From contig OX419756.1 in the NCBI GenBank assembly GCA_948567375.1, forward strand, positions 50,792,333 through 50,856,332: DNA of 64,000 bases, read 5' to 3'. This document shows positions 48,914 through 58,639 of the stretch, one piece after another. The DNA is from Lunularia cruciata (lineage: Eukaryota; Streptophyta; Marchantiopsida; Lunulariales; Lunulariaceae). Position 1 is the first letter of the stretch. Each line of letters opens with the position of its first letter. The position numbers were made by a program, and so were the translations under genes. The notes beneath the pieces were generated by a model. That model saw nothing but the letters and a program-made list of their open reading frames with translations. It was not told the origin of the DNA and made no database searches.

Positions 48914-49442
48914 TGTGGCACTTTAGAGTCTATGTATGACTTATGTGTGAGTTGTGCTTCTATTGTGTATGATGTTGACAGTGATGTATGTTGTGTAGCA
49001 ATGTATATACGCACAACAGTTGTCACGCCATTTGAAGTGTCACATCTAGATGCTTGGACATTGGAGTTCTAGTGATAGTAGTTAGAAGTATTTTGGACAT
49101 TACTCATAGACTACATTCTAATGGTCAGATTTTAGGTTTAGGGTACTGACTTCATGGTGGGGCCCACCATCACTTGCACCATCCGCACCGTTGGGTGTGC
49201 CATCAGCGGGACCGTTGGGAGGAGACCTACGTCAAAATCAGGGGTATACCTTGGAAGTGCAGCTCCAGAGAGCTCACTTATCTGATGTTGAGCCTTTGAG
49301 TTCTTGGCTAGAGTGGACAGATTGCCGGCGAGCGTCACCTAGAGTCTTTAGAGTCTATGTATGACTTATGTGTGAGTTGTGCTTCTATTGTGTATGATGT
49401 TGACAGCGATGTATGTTGTGTAGTGATGTATATATGCACGAC
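48914..49442 (+). repeat. Copy A 3' end, Y1-X2-Y2 arrangement
   Basis: Y1 (about 48914-49020), X2 from 49021, then Y2 ending at 49442: the same order as in copy B, with X2 shorter than X1. The Y1/X2 joint reads AACAGTTGTC. This shows that the arrangement is a family trait and not an accident of copy B. Confidence 0.85.
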
Positions 49443-50325
49443 AATTTGTACTTTACAATCTAGGGTTTAGATATAGGGTCAGTCGGTGCCACACATTATA
49501 GAACTAGATAAGGGTCTCCAAATGCAAGTGTGTGACAACCCGGCAAATATCACTTTTGCGGTAATCGGGTAAGTAAAGTTCGTTCCCGTAGAGATACGAG
49601 TCAGAAATGTCCAAATATGAAGCAAAGTAACAATTTCAGTTCTTCTTGAGTTCTTCTTTAGTCTCTCAGGTAGAAACCACACCCAGAAGAGAGTAACAAG
49701 CACTGACTCGCAATCTTGTCACAAATTAACACTCCATAATCACAACTCCATCAATTATTTCCAAACAATCTTGATTTGTGATGATTCAGGCTCTCCCGAA
49801 AACGGCACTTCACTGCAAAACGACTTGGCCTCAGAATTGTGTTCCACCCTTCCACTGAAGGCACAACTTCCTCGATCGAAATTGCTTCACATCAACTTCG
49901 CATTGCACTCACAAATGCAGAATACTACCAACACTACAATTCCTCTCAGATCTGTCAAGGCATTGCTTCGATTGCACTTCACTCAGGATCAAACACACAG
50001 AATGAAGATCAAGGCTGTGGAATCCAACATCCAACAAGCACACTGACTTGCACTTCGAATTTCTCCAAACACTCACAAACACAATTACAAAGTTGATACT
50101 CGGAATCAAGCTTAAGCGACGAGCACTGCTTCATAGCACTTCGCTTTATCTATTCTCAGAAATAATGAGCACTGAACAACAATTTCCTGCGAATGCCACT
50201 CTTAAGTAGTGAAGCAATCGACAGTTCTAACAACTATACCGTTTCTACAACAACTGTTCTAACCTGCAGATCCGAAATGACAATGCACCTCTTCATATCT
50301 GTCTCTTCAAATCTCAAATTGGTTA

Positions 50326-52941
50326 CTAATCCGATCCGATGTCTACTTCTTCCTCGGCTTTCAACCCTGAACCCGAGGTAATCTTACTTCCTACTATTCT
50401 GTCCTCGGGTTTCACAACTCTTACATCTTCTACCAGATCCAGCAATTCTCTTTCCTGATCTGAAATTGCACTAACAGGTAATCTATCTAACTCTTCATCT
50501 TTCGACCCACTCTTCTCTACTGTTCTTGAGGCCAACTCCGAAGACATTTGGATCCCGATGTTATCTACGTCGGGTTTTGCTTTAACATCCTGCCAAAGCT
50601 TTTCTAACTCTATTCTTACTAAGTCTAATCTAATCGCGATATTGTCTTCTACTTCTAAGATCTTCCTATCTACACGAGTTCTCAACTTAATCAACAAGGC
50701 ATTCAGATCTGTATCTTTCGCTTGCCTTTGCCTCGTCTCCTGCACTAACAGCTTCAACTCGTGCAGACGCGTTTCTTCAATTCGAACGCTGGCCTCTGTA
50801 CTTAGCATCGTGTTTACTCTGAGGACTATCTCCTGCAATGGCTCTAATCTTGTCTTCCTTTCTCGTTCCCGATCTGCAAGCCATTCCTCTCTGTACATCG
50901 CCAACTCTTCTTTGAATTTGGCCTTCACCGCGTCCTTCTCTTTCTCCTTCTGTGCAACCTTTTCTTCCTGATTACGAAGTAAGTCTCGTAATCTCTCTTC
51001 TTCTCCATATCTCACAGCCAACTCTCGCTGCCAGAGTTGCTTCTTCTCCTCCATACTCTCCATCACTCGATCGAGCTCTTGATCCTTTGATGCTACTCTC
51101 GCCATAGCATGGATGAGCTCTACTCTTGAATCAGCAAACTGCTGCTTCAAGATTTCAAATTCAGCTACTTGTCGCTCCCTTACGACATCACTCTTCCTCG
51201 CAAGATCCTCTCGATAGCTCAATTCTCTCCTCAGGTCTTCGATTACCTGACTTCTCTCCACTGCCTCCAATTGCAGTACTTCTCTCTCCTTCTCACCTCG
51301 GGTCAACTCCGAGTTTTCTTCTTCTAATCTTGCCAACACCTGCAATACAGTCTTTACCTCCGGACATGTGGACTGCATCTCCTTCTTCTTATGTTCTAAC
51401 TTTACTAACAACGGACACACCACTTCCCGTAGGTACTCCACTCCATCACTCGGGATTACTTCTTCTTGTGTGGCTACTTCTCTTTGTACTTCGTGTTCAT
51501 CCGATACTTGCCTTCTTCTCTGTAGTCTTCGTATTGGAATTGATGCTTCACTGCCCGAGCTTCCTTCTACTTCTTCTGTCACTCTACTCGGTCCTGCTTC
51601 CCCCTTTGCCTTACGTCTCGAGCGAATTCCTTGCTGTACTGCGATCTTCTTCTCCTTGAGCACCGGTACTTCGTCTTCCAGCGCTGCATTGTCTTTGGCT
51701 TTTACCTCGGCTTGAATTTCTTCTTCGTATTCTTCAGGCGTTGGTGCCGAGGTCATTTCTCCACCGACTTCACAATCACTGCTTGTATCTCCACTCTGCA
51801 GTGTCAGCTCAGGTTCCTCCTCATGTTCCGAGTCCTCCATCTTGAGCTCGGCTTCGCCTTCTGAGTCTTCATCTTCCGACTCAATCACCACCATTCCTCG
51901 CCTCGGGTTATTTTTCTGCATCTTCCGAGGTTTCTTGTTTTCTTCAGCGTCTGCTTGCCAAGTTCTCTTCTTTGTCGGAGTACTTTCAACGACCTCCACG
52001 TTCTTCCCTGTTTTTGAGTAGTAATCGTCTGCGCTCCGGATTTGGAGAATGTATTGCTGCTCCTCCGCGTCGACTTCCTTTTGCACATCCGGATGGAAGT
52101 ACGACACTATCCGATTCCGCTCCGCCGAGTTCAGCAAATTGAGCCTGAGATAGAAATGTGTTGCAAACGGCACAATATAATGTGGAGGGGACTTATCCCG
52201 CAGATTCCACACCATCTGCCTCATTCTCCCGTGAAAACACCTCGCCCAATTAATTGGTTCTCCTGCAAACAATTTGTGAAAGAACACCGCTTGGTGTTTC
52301 ATCACATAGGTAGTTCTCTCCGGCTTTAGGATTGCCATCAAAGCACTCACAATTCCTCTCTTGATAGGGTCTTTGTAACTTTCTACCTTGTACCCATTCT
52401 TCGTTCTCTTCGACGAGAAGGCATCTCTCACCTCCTGAGTTTCTTGGGCTATCTCCCCTTTCCCCAAGAACGTGGCCCCCTGCTCCGAGCCTGCCTCCTT
52501 CCCGAGTACGAGTCTCCAATCCAACTCTGTCCAGCGAGCCGGATTTCCTCTCTTCCCTTCTTCCTCGGGACCATCGAGACATTTACTCTCGATGATTTCT
52601 GTCATGAATCTTGGAAAACTTATGTTCCAATTCCATGCCAGAAAGGTGATCCAAAGTCGGCTCAAGACTTCAATCCTTGCTACTACATCTAATCTCCGAA
52701 TTGCATGATTTCTCACTGCAAATTCGGAGTTCTTCTTCCCTCCTCCCATCTCTTCTGCTTTCTTTTGGTCTCTCGATTTCTCTCTCTCGACTTCTCCCTT
52801 ACGCACTAACCCGAGGCCAACGCTATGTCCCTTTCCCCGATCACCTGCAAGACGACTCCTCAACGGCGAAGGAAAATTGCTCAACATTTCGTCGTTGCAG
52901 TTTCGATTTTTATAGAGTTGCACTTCTTTGTCTTCCGTCAC
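50326..52941 (-). CDS. Acidic, coiled-coil protein of element U (871 residues), function unknown
   Basis: Open and uninterrupted. Residues 1-130 are basic and mixed. About 195-290 is a folded-looking segment (VSALMAILKPERTTYVMKHQ, FHKLFAGEPINWARCFHGRM, HYIVPFATHFYLRL) that recalls, weakly, the putative plant transposon protein domain (Transposase_32 type). About 340-480 is acidic and probably disordered, with basic patches (TPTKKRTWQ, GIRSRRKAKGEAG). About 500-790 is a long heptad-rich coiled coil. It has no signal peptide, membrane segment, reverse transcriptase, integrase or classic transposase motif. Higher GC and an intact frame in a sea of broken ones suggest recent arrival. It could be a gag-like or accessory protein of a non-autonomous element, or a captured host gene. 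Confidence 0.7.
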   Translation of the reverse strand: MTEDKEVQLYKNRNCNDEMLSNFPSPLRSRLAGDRGKGHSVGLGLVRKGEVEREKSRDQKKAEEMGGGKKNSEFAVRNHAIRRLDVVARIEVLSRLWITFLAWNWNISFPRFMTEIIESKCLDGPEEEGKRGNPARWTELDWRLVLGKEAGSEQGATFLGKGEIAQETQEVRDAFSSKRTKNGYKVESYKDPIKRGIVSALMAILKPERTTYVMKHQAVFFHKLFAGEPINWARCFHGRMRQMVWNLRDKSPPHYIVPFATHFYLRLNLLNSAERNRIVSYFHPDVQKEVDAEEQQYILQIRSADDYYSKTGKNVEVVESTPTKKRTWQADAEENKKPRKMQKNNPRRGMVVIESEDEDSEGEAELKMEDSEHEEEPELTLQSGDTSSDCEVGGEMTSAPTPEEYEEEIQAEVKAKDNAALEDEVPVLKEKKIAVQQGIRSRRKAKGEAGPSRVTEEVEGSSGSEASIPIRRLQRRRQVSDEHEVQREVATQEEVIPSDGVEYLREVVCPLLVKLEHKKKEMQSTCPEVKTVLQVLARLEEENSELTRGEKEREVLQLEAVERSQVIEDLRRELSYREDLARKSDVVRERQVAEFEILKQQFADSRVELIHAMARVASKDQELDRVMESMEEKKQLWQRELAVRYGEEERLRDLLRNQEEKVAQKEKEKDAVKAKFKEELAMYREEWLADRERERKTRLEPLQEIVLRVNTMLSTEASVRIEETRLHELKLLVQETRQRQAKDTDLNALLIKLRTRVDRKILEVEDNIAIRLDLVRIELEKLWQDVKAKPDVDNIGIQMSSELASRTVEKSGSKDEELDRLPVSAISDQERELLDLVEDVRVVKPEDRIVGSKITSGSGLKAEEEVDIGSD

Positions 52942-53244
52942 TTCGAGTTTCTACCAAGAAATCACACCTCCTGCATGCACCCGTTACTGTCGCCTCACCT
53001 TCACGCATATGAGCCGCCAATTTTGAAACCGCCCCTTCTTGAATTTCTCGCCTCGACGAAAGGTTGTTAGACTGTCTCTGCCTCGGGTTGAGCTCCCCTC
53101 CCCGATCCGAAGACAATTTACTTCGTATCGTTTGCTGACACGGCATTTCAGAGTACTTCGCCTTATGACCCGAGGTCACTTTACTTTGGGTTTCACCCCA
53201 AAGACAGTTTTTGTCGTCTTCTTCGGCCAACCAGGCGCAATCCG

Positions 53245-53262
53245 ACTTCTTTATACACTTCT
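53245..53262 (-). promoter_or_regulatory. TATA-like box of element U
   Basis: Minus strand GTGTATAAAGAAG, about 50 bases inside the element's right end and about 310 bases upstream of the 871-residue frame. Confidence 0.45.
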
Positions 53263-56112
53263 TCTGCTTTATTTTAAAAAAACAAAAAATGTGGGCACCA
53301 CAAAGTGTATAAATATGTGTAGAGTTGGATGTGAGAATAGACTTTGATAATTCTTGATCAATAGTTCAAGAGTAAGATAAAAGTCATGTGCAGTTTTGGA
53401 CATAGGCAGATATTAGCCAGATCACATAAAATTTAGCATTATTTCTATGCATGCTTTTCTTTTCTAGATTGAAGAATCATTTTTGCTCCATCAAATACCC
53501 AAATTCAGATTCTTGTGTCTCTTTCAAATTCCTTATAGCAAAATTTCTCCTAATGGTACCTTCTTACATGTTTGAACCATGTTCTCCACAAGGTCATTAC
53601 CTTGGAGATGATCCCATGAATTCCTTTGATGGTCAATGAGTGCATGATCAAGTAGCACTTGAATTTTATGCTAAATTCTGATCCTTGATTAGTAAGATAC
53701 TCAACACAAGCTCCAAATCTACTCAAAACTACTCAAATCTACTCCAAATCTACTCAAAGCTTGGCAAGTACTATGTGAGTGCTTATTGGGTAGCCCATAT
53801 TGTTTTAGCCACTTGAAAAAAGTGCTCTATCATGATCATAACATTACCTTTGGATGTTTGAGGTATTTTTCTAGTTATGTACTTGACCAACAATAGAAAA
53901 ATTGGAGTGGATGAAGTGCAGGATACCTACAAGAAAAATAAGTTCTCACTTTGTAACATTCTTCACATCTATCTATCACCTCTTGCACCTAAGGATACAT
54001 CCTTCTCCAATGATAATGAGGAGTCATGAGATGACAAGTATACTTGATACCAAAGTGTCCAAGCTCAAAGTGTACCTTTTTAATCAGACCAACTCTCTCA
54101 TTGGCTGGAAGAACCATCCTTTCTCCTTGCTACAAGCATCTTATTAGGTGACCACCTCTCCATAAGTAGCACTTTTACTGTTTTTGTACTCAATCCTGCT
54201 TGCATGACATAAAACTACTTGTACTGAAGAAAATTTAGAGTGTCCAAATTCTCCTATATGTCCATAATGAGCTGTTCAACTAGATGATAGTGTAGTAATG
54301 CAAGGTAGATAGATGAATGTAAAGTGGATCCTTTAGAAACTAGTTGTGCATCTAAAAAATCTTCAAAGGTAAGAGGTCTTATAAACATGGTTTTAACATT
54401 TTTATGAATTTTATTAGGTAGATTGTTTAGCTTAAACTCATACTCTTGAAGTATGAGTGCCCAACAAGCTAGCTTGCTGATAAGCTTGTTGTTGGTCATC
54501 AACTACTTCAATTTTTGGTGATTACTGTACAAGGTGAACTTGGTGCTATAGAGGTAAGGTTTGAAATGGACAAAAATCCACACAATAGCAAGACATTCAC
54601 TCTCATTGGAAGAGTTATTGCTTTCTACCTTCTTGTTGTTTTGGGATGTAGAAGCAATGACTTACTCCTTTCCTTCTTCATCAAGTTGACCAAAAATTGC
54701 ACCAATACTAATAGCATTCCAATCTATATGTAATATGAAGATGTTGCTAAAAGCAATTATTTCAAGTATTGGATATTTTGGGAGCTTTGCAAGCCATTTG
54801 AGCATCTTGACTCCATGTCCAAGAGACCTCTGTATTCAGTAATACATAAAGAGAATGTGCAATAGTAATGAAATCATTGACATAAATCTGGTAGTAGTAA
54901 CACATCCAATGACACTTCTCATTGTGCTCACATTGTTGGGATTGGGTATCTCCAAGATAGCAACCACTTTGGCCAATGAGCCATAACACCATCAAGAAGA
55001 ATGTGATACCCAAGGTAAACTACTAATGGAAAAACAAACTCACATTTCTTGGGATGTATTTTCAGATCCATAGCCATCAGCCTCTTGAATAGCTCTTCTA
55101 GATGAGTCAAGTGTTGCTCAAAACCCTTATTATGGATTAGAATATCATCTTTATAGCACTTCAAGAAATTTGCATCTTCAAGTGTTTGGTCTATGACTTG
55201 TTGAAGGAATATTGGGACATTCTTCAAGCCAAAGGGTATCACTAGCCATTACTATAGTCTACTACTTCTATAAAATGCTATTTTCTTCCAATCTTTTGTA
55301 CAAAGCAAAATTTGGTTGAAGCCTTGTTGTAGATCCATGATGGTAAAGATGTCAAAGTCCCCAATGCTATCAAATCACTTCTCTAGGATGGGCATGGAGT
55401 GCCTATCTTGAGGTGTTACTAGATTCAAAGGTCTTTAATCTCACATATACTCTTTTAGTCCATAATGTATTGGAGTCCTTTGCCAACATGATTGTAGCAA
55501 TCTCAAAGTCCAATTGGATGGCTAAATAAGACTAGCCTCTTGGAGCTCTTTGCATCTTTCATCCACAAGCTCCCACTCTTTGCATTATTTTCTTGCACAA
55601 ATAATGCCACCTCCAATAAATGGGTGTCTCATCAATAAGGTCAATGGAGAATTGGATCACCTTACACTTGCCTAGGTCCTTCATTGAGAAAGCAAACACA
55701 TTCTCATACTTGAGTAACAAGTTGAAAACCTAGTCCCTTTGCTCTTTGCTCAACTGATCAGCTTTGATGAAAATAAAATCAGCTTTACAAAAGATAAAGC
55801 TCAAAGAAGTGCTTGGAAAGCCTTATGTATTAGCTTCTCCATTATTTAAGCTAGTAACATTGTGAACTAATGTGCTTGCTTCACCAGAACTTGATGTAGT
55901 TTTAGGTCTGATTTGATCCATATGTGTGGTCTTTAGAGTGGGTTCAGATATATCAAAAGCAAATTCAGTTAGACTACTTGGTACCTCCTCATCCCAACAC
56001 TTGGGATGAAGTGTAAAGTGTTGAAGATTGGCAAATGAACTTTATTTGGATGCCATGTACACAAACAATTATAATTGAATGATTGAGAACCAAATGGAGG
56101 ACTACTATATAA

Positions 56113-57860
56113 CTAAAAGAGTATAAATGTGACCAAAAGCCATGTATGATCATTTAGGTTCATTACTCTCTCTAATAGAGCATTGTGCTCCATTCTTGTC
56201 ACCTTGGTATGACCAATAGTGATGGGTTGGAACCCCATAGCCCTTTCTCTTTGTTTGTTGCTTGGTTCATCTGATGTACTTGCTGAATGACAATACACTA
56301 AACTTGTTCTATTGCCTTGGAAAAAATATACACCTAGAAATGGCATAAAGGTAGTCCAAGCACCTTTTTGTTGCCCATTAATGTTTTGTTCCCCAAGCTT
56401 TCTCTTGCCTTATAATAGGTTGGCAAGAATAATCAACATTCAATACTTGAAAAAATTGGAGACTCTTATGGTATATTTCAGAGAAAATTCTAAAATACTA
56501 AGGTTGGTCAAGATTCAAGGTTGGTTCATAAGTTCCACAACCAATGTGCATGGGAACCACATTGCACTACATCAAGTAGAAGTGATTTTCCCAAGTATTG
56601 TTGCACCAACATGAGTGTTCTTGGACCTTCTCTCTCTGATCATATTCATTAGGGGTATTATTAATCATATATCCAAGAGAAGGATAGAGTCCTTATGCCA
56701 ATGTGATCATTTGGACCATGTCCATGAAGAAATTGGATCTCATATTACTTAAACCTTCTACCAAACTAATTATTGCAAATCCTTGATATTCCTAACTTGT
56801 AATTAGTAACACCAATGAAACAAGAAGCTCCAAATGCCTTTTTTTTAACAAGATCAATACTATAGGGGAAGAAAGTGAAGCTTGCATTCCATGCACTAGC
56901 TAGGAATTGTTGTAGAAATGTGGTAGTCAACTCTACCATATGTGATTTTGCTACCTTCCTTGCAGTTGGATCTATGTCCACATGAACATATGAAATACTC
57001 CAATGATAGGAGATCTTAAGAGAAACACACAATTCCACACTCAAACCTCCGATGCCCCAAAGGAGCACCTTCTCTTTATTATATAGACAAAGGGGATCTC
57101 CTCCAAGGAGGCTCCACCATAGGATAAGGCACACAGATAGGTTACATGTCAGCAAGCTCTACCCTTGTATTAATTACTTGGATGGGTGATATGTTGGTCC
57201 TGGTCCTATTTGGTTGGTCAAATAAGCTTTGACCTAGAGGGAATATTTTAGAGAATCTTCCTATAGAAATCTCAAAATCACGTGGATGAGGTACCATTGG
57301 AAAGCTCTCTACAAGACAAACCAATGGGGAGGGAAGGCCAACCTTTCCTCCATCGAGGGACAAGAAATTTCACATTTTCAAGGCCTAATTCATCCGTTTA
57401 AACCTTGAAAATTACCTTCAAAGATTTCAAGCATATTTTGGTTCCTACTCTATTAGTAGAAATCCTCTTTTGGTGATACCTCTGTCTGATCTATTTAGTC
57501 CATCATGTGTAAAATCCTTCCAAATATTTCCAAACCAATTCTCACCTTTAAATCATATGTCTAGCTATTGATTCTAAGGTTTTCAAGTCTATTTTAGTTT
57601 TTGCCCTATTAGTAGAAGTACTCTTTTGGTGATACTTCTACCTGATCTATTTTGACCATTATTTATAACATCATTCTAGATGTTATACCAGATGCTGACT
57701 AAACCAAATTTCACATCTAGATCATATGGCTAGCTCTTGGTATTACAACATACTTCTTGACCAACATCCTTGACTATAGCAAGGTCTCTAGACCTAAAGA
57801 GATGCCACAAAAGAGCTCAAGTAGTGTGAGCACATCCTTGGGTAGTGTTAACGTGATTAC
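56113..57860 (-). pseudogene. Diverged cytosine methyltransferase domain of Gypsy C, interrupted by a solo LTR
   Basis: Minus-strand translation gives LLELFCGISLGLETLL (motif I) near 57.8 kb, YVHVDIDPTARKVAKSHMVE (acidic motif II region) near 56.95 kb, and RERAMGF...LLERVMNLNDHTWLL (motifs IX-X) near 56.2 kb. These align with LLELFGGISTG, YLYVERDEIARRV and RERAMGF...LGQAMDLNCLTWI of copy B. The Z-family solo LTR sits between the motif I and motif II regions. It belongs to a broken element. Confidence 0.8.
56991..57747 (-). mobile_element. Solo LTR, family Z, inserted in Gypsy C
   Basis: Minus-strand copy of the Z LTR seen at 21231-21970: it begins TGTAATACCAAG (minus) and ends AGTATTTCA. ACATA flanks it (56986-56990 and 57748-57752). 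It has no internal region, so it is a solo LTR younger than element C. Confidence 0.87.
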
Positions 57861-58639
57861 CTTGTGCAACAATGTTGAATTGGCTCACCATTGCTCTCCA
57901 TTACTTCAAACTTGTACACATTTGTGATCAAGGGCTCATGTGCCTTGAGCCCTTGGGGAACCCCTGGTCCATGATAAATATTAATAGAAGCAGCTTCCAA
58001 GCTTTTAGCCACTTGTCCATTGGAAATCTTCATGTCATCTTCTTCCATTCATTTGTGATCAAGTTGACTGATGTAAGAGATGGTGTGAGCCTCTTTGAGC
58101 ATACAATGGTGACCCATAGGATTATGCTCTCCATATAAATCAAGAGGGATATAGCCCAAGTGCTGTCCATCTTTCTCCCAGTCCACCCTATAGTATGCAT
58201 GTCTATATCTATTGTCAATAATAAAGCCTCATGGAAACAAGACTAGTTGCCCAATCAGCACATCATAGCTAGTGGCATTAGTGACTAAGCATCTGACTTG
58301 GAGTTTGAGATCTTAATCTGTACCTTCATTGAAGGATAAAGAAATCAGATCAGAGCTTTCCCTTAGTACTTCATCCACACTACCACTTGTGGTACAAATA
58401 TACCACTTAAATTTCTAGAGTTTACGATCTAGTTATCCTATATTCTTGGCAGATTCCACTCCAACTATCATTGGTTGGGCTCATATGTCCAAGAGCACAA
58501 CCTTAGGGTGGACTCTTCACATCTTCACAACTTCTTGGGTGTTGTCAACCATGGCAACTCTGGTGGTAATAAAATTACTCTCATTAGGTACCACCCTAAG
58601 CAATGAATGAGAAACTTGGTGAAGGTAATGGTTGTCCAC

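Larger units (their letters stand above)
30104..49442 (+). mobile_element. Ty3/Gypsy copy A with DNA methyltransferase and PHD finger; old, broken, split by copy B
   Basis: Copy A begins TGTCACGCC at 30104 and ends GCACGAC at 49442, with AATTT on both sides (30099-30103 and 49443-49447). Its own sequence is 30104-34127 plus 44035-49442; the middle is copy B. Parts: 5' repeat X (to about 30548), leader, gag about 31.5-33.4 kb, protease about 33.7 kb, methyltransferase about 44.34-45.33 kb, reverse transcriptase about 45.73-46.5 kb, RNase H to about 47.1 kb, integrase about 47.4-48.4 kb, PHD finger about 48.57-48.73 kb, then Y-X-Y at the 3' end. It is broken by many (several dozen) interruptions. 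Its two X copies differ at roughly 7% of positions, so it is older than B. Confidence 0.93.
49531..53302 (-). mobile_element. Element U: 3.77 kb insertion with an intact 871-residue gene, unclassified
   Basis: Starts TGTGACAACCC and ends GGGCACCACA on the plus strand. AAGTG flanks both sides (49526-49530 and 53303-53307), and the host Copia LTR continues uninterrupted across. TG...CA ends and a 5-bp duplication fit LTR-type integration, but I find no long terminal repeats inside it, so it may be a large solo LTR, a non-autonomous derivative or another class. On the minus strand a TATA-like GTGTATAAAG lies about 50 bases from its 5' end, upstream of the gene. Confidence 0.75.
27963..53426 (+). 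mobile_element. Old Copia-like element, internally reduced, split by nested insertions
   Basis: The 5' LTR is about 27963-28666 (TGTTAAGTGTGGAGTC...). The 3' LTR starts at 29543 after a polypurine-like CAAGTGGGAGAT and is split into 29543-30103, 49443-49530 and 53303-53426 by Gypsy A and element U. Between the LTRs only the reverse transcriptase end and RNase H region remain (about 28.75-29.4 kb; LHYLKGTFGKALYF, GYVFTLGGTTISW). LTR divergence is clearly higher than in the Copia at 22 kb, so it is old. It is broken and much of the interior is missing. The outer target duplication is only suggestive (TTAAA against TAAAA). Confidence 0.8.

Noticed and set aside
51126-51659. 177-residue plus-strand frame and several others across 50.5-52.7 kb
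   Set aside because: Shadows of the 871-residue minus-strand gene. Their Ser/Leu-rich composition is the expected antisense of a Glu/Lys/Arg-rich coiled coil.
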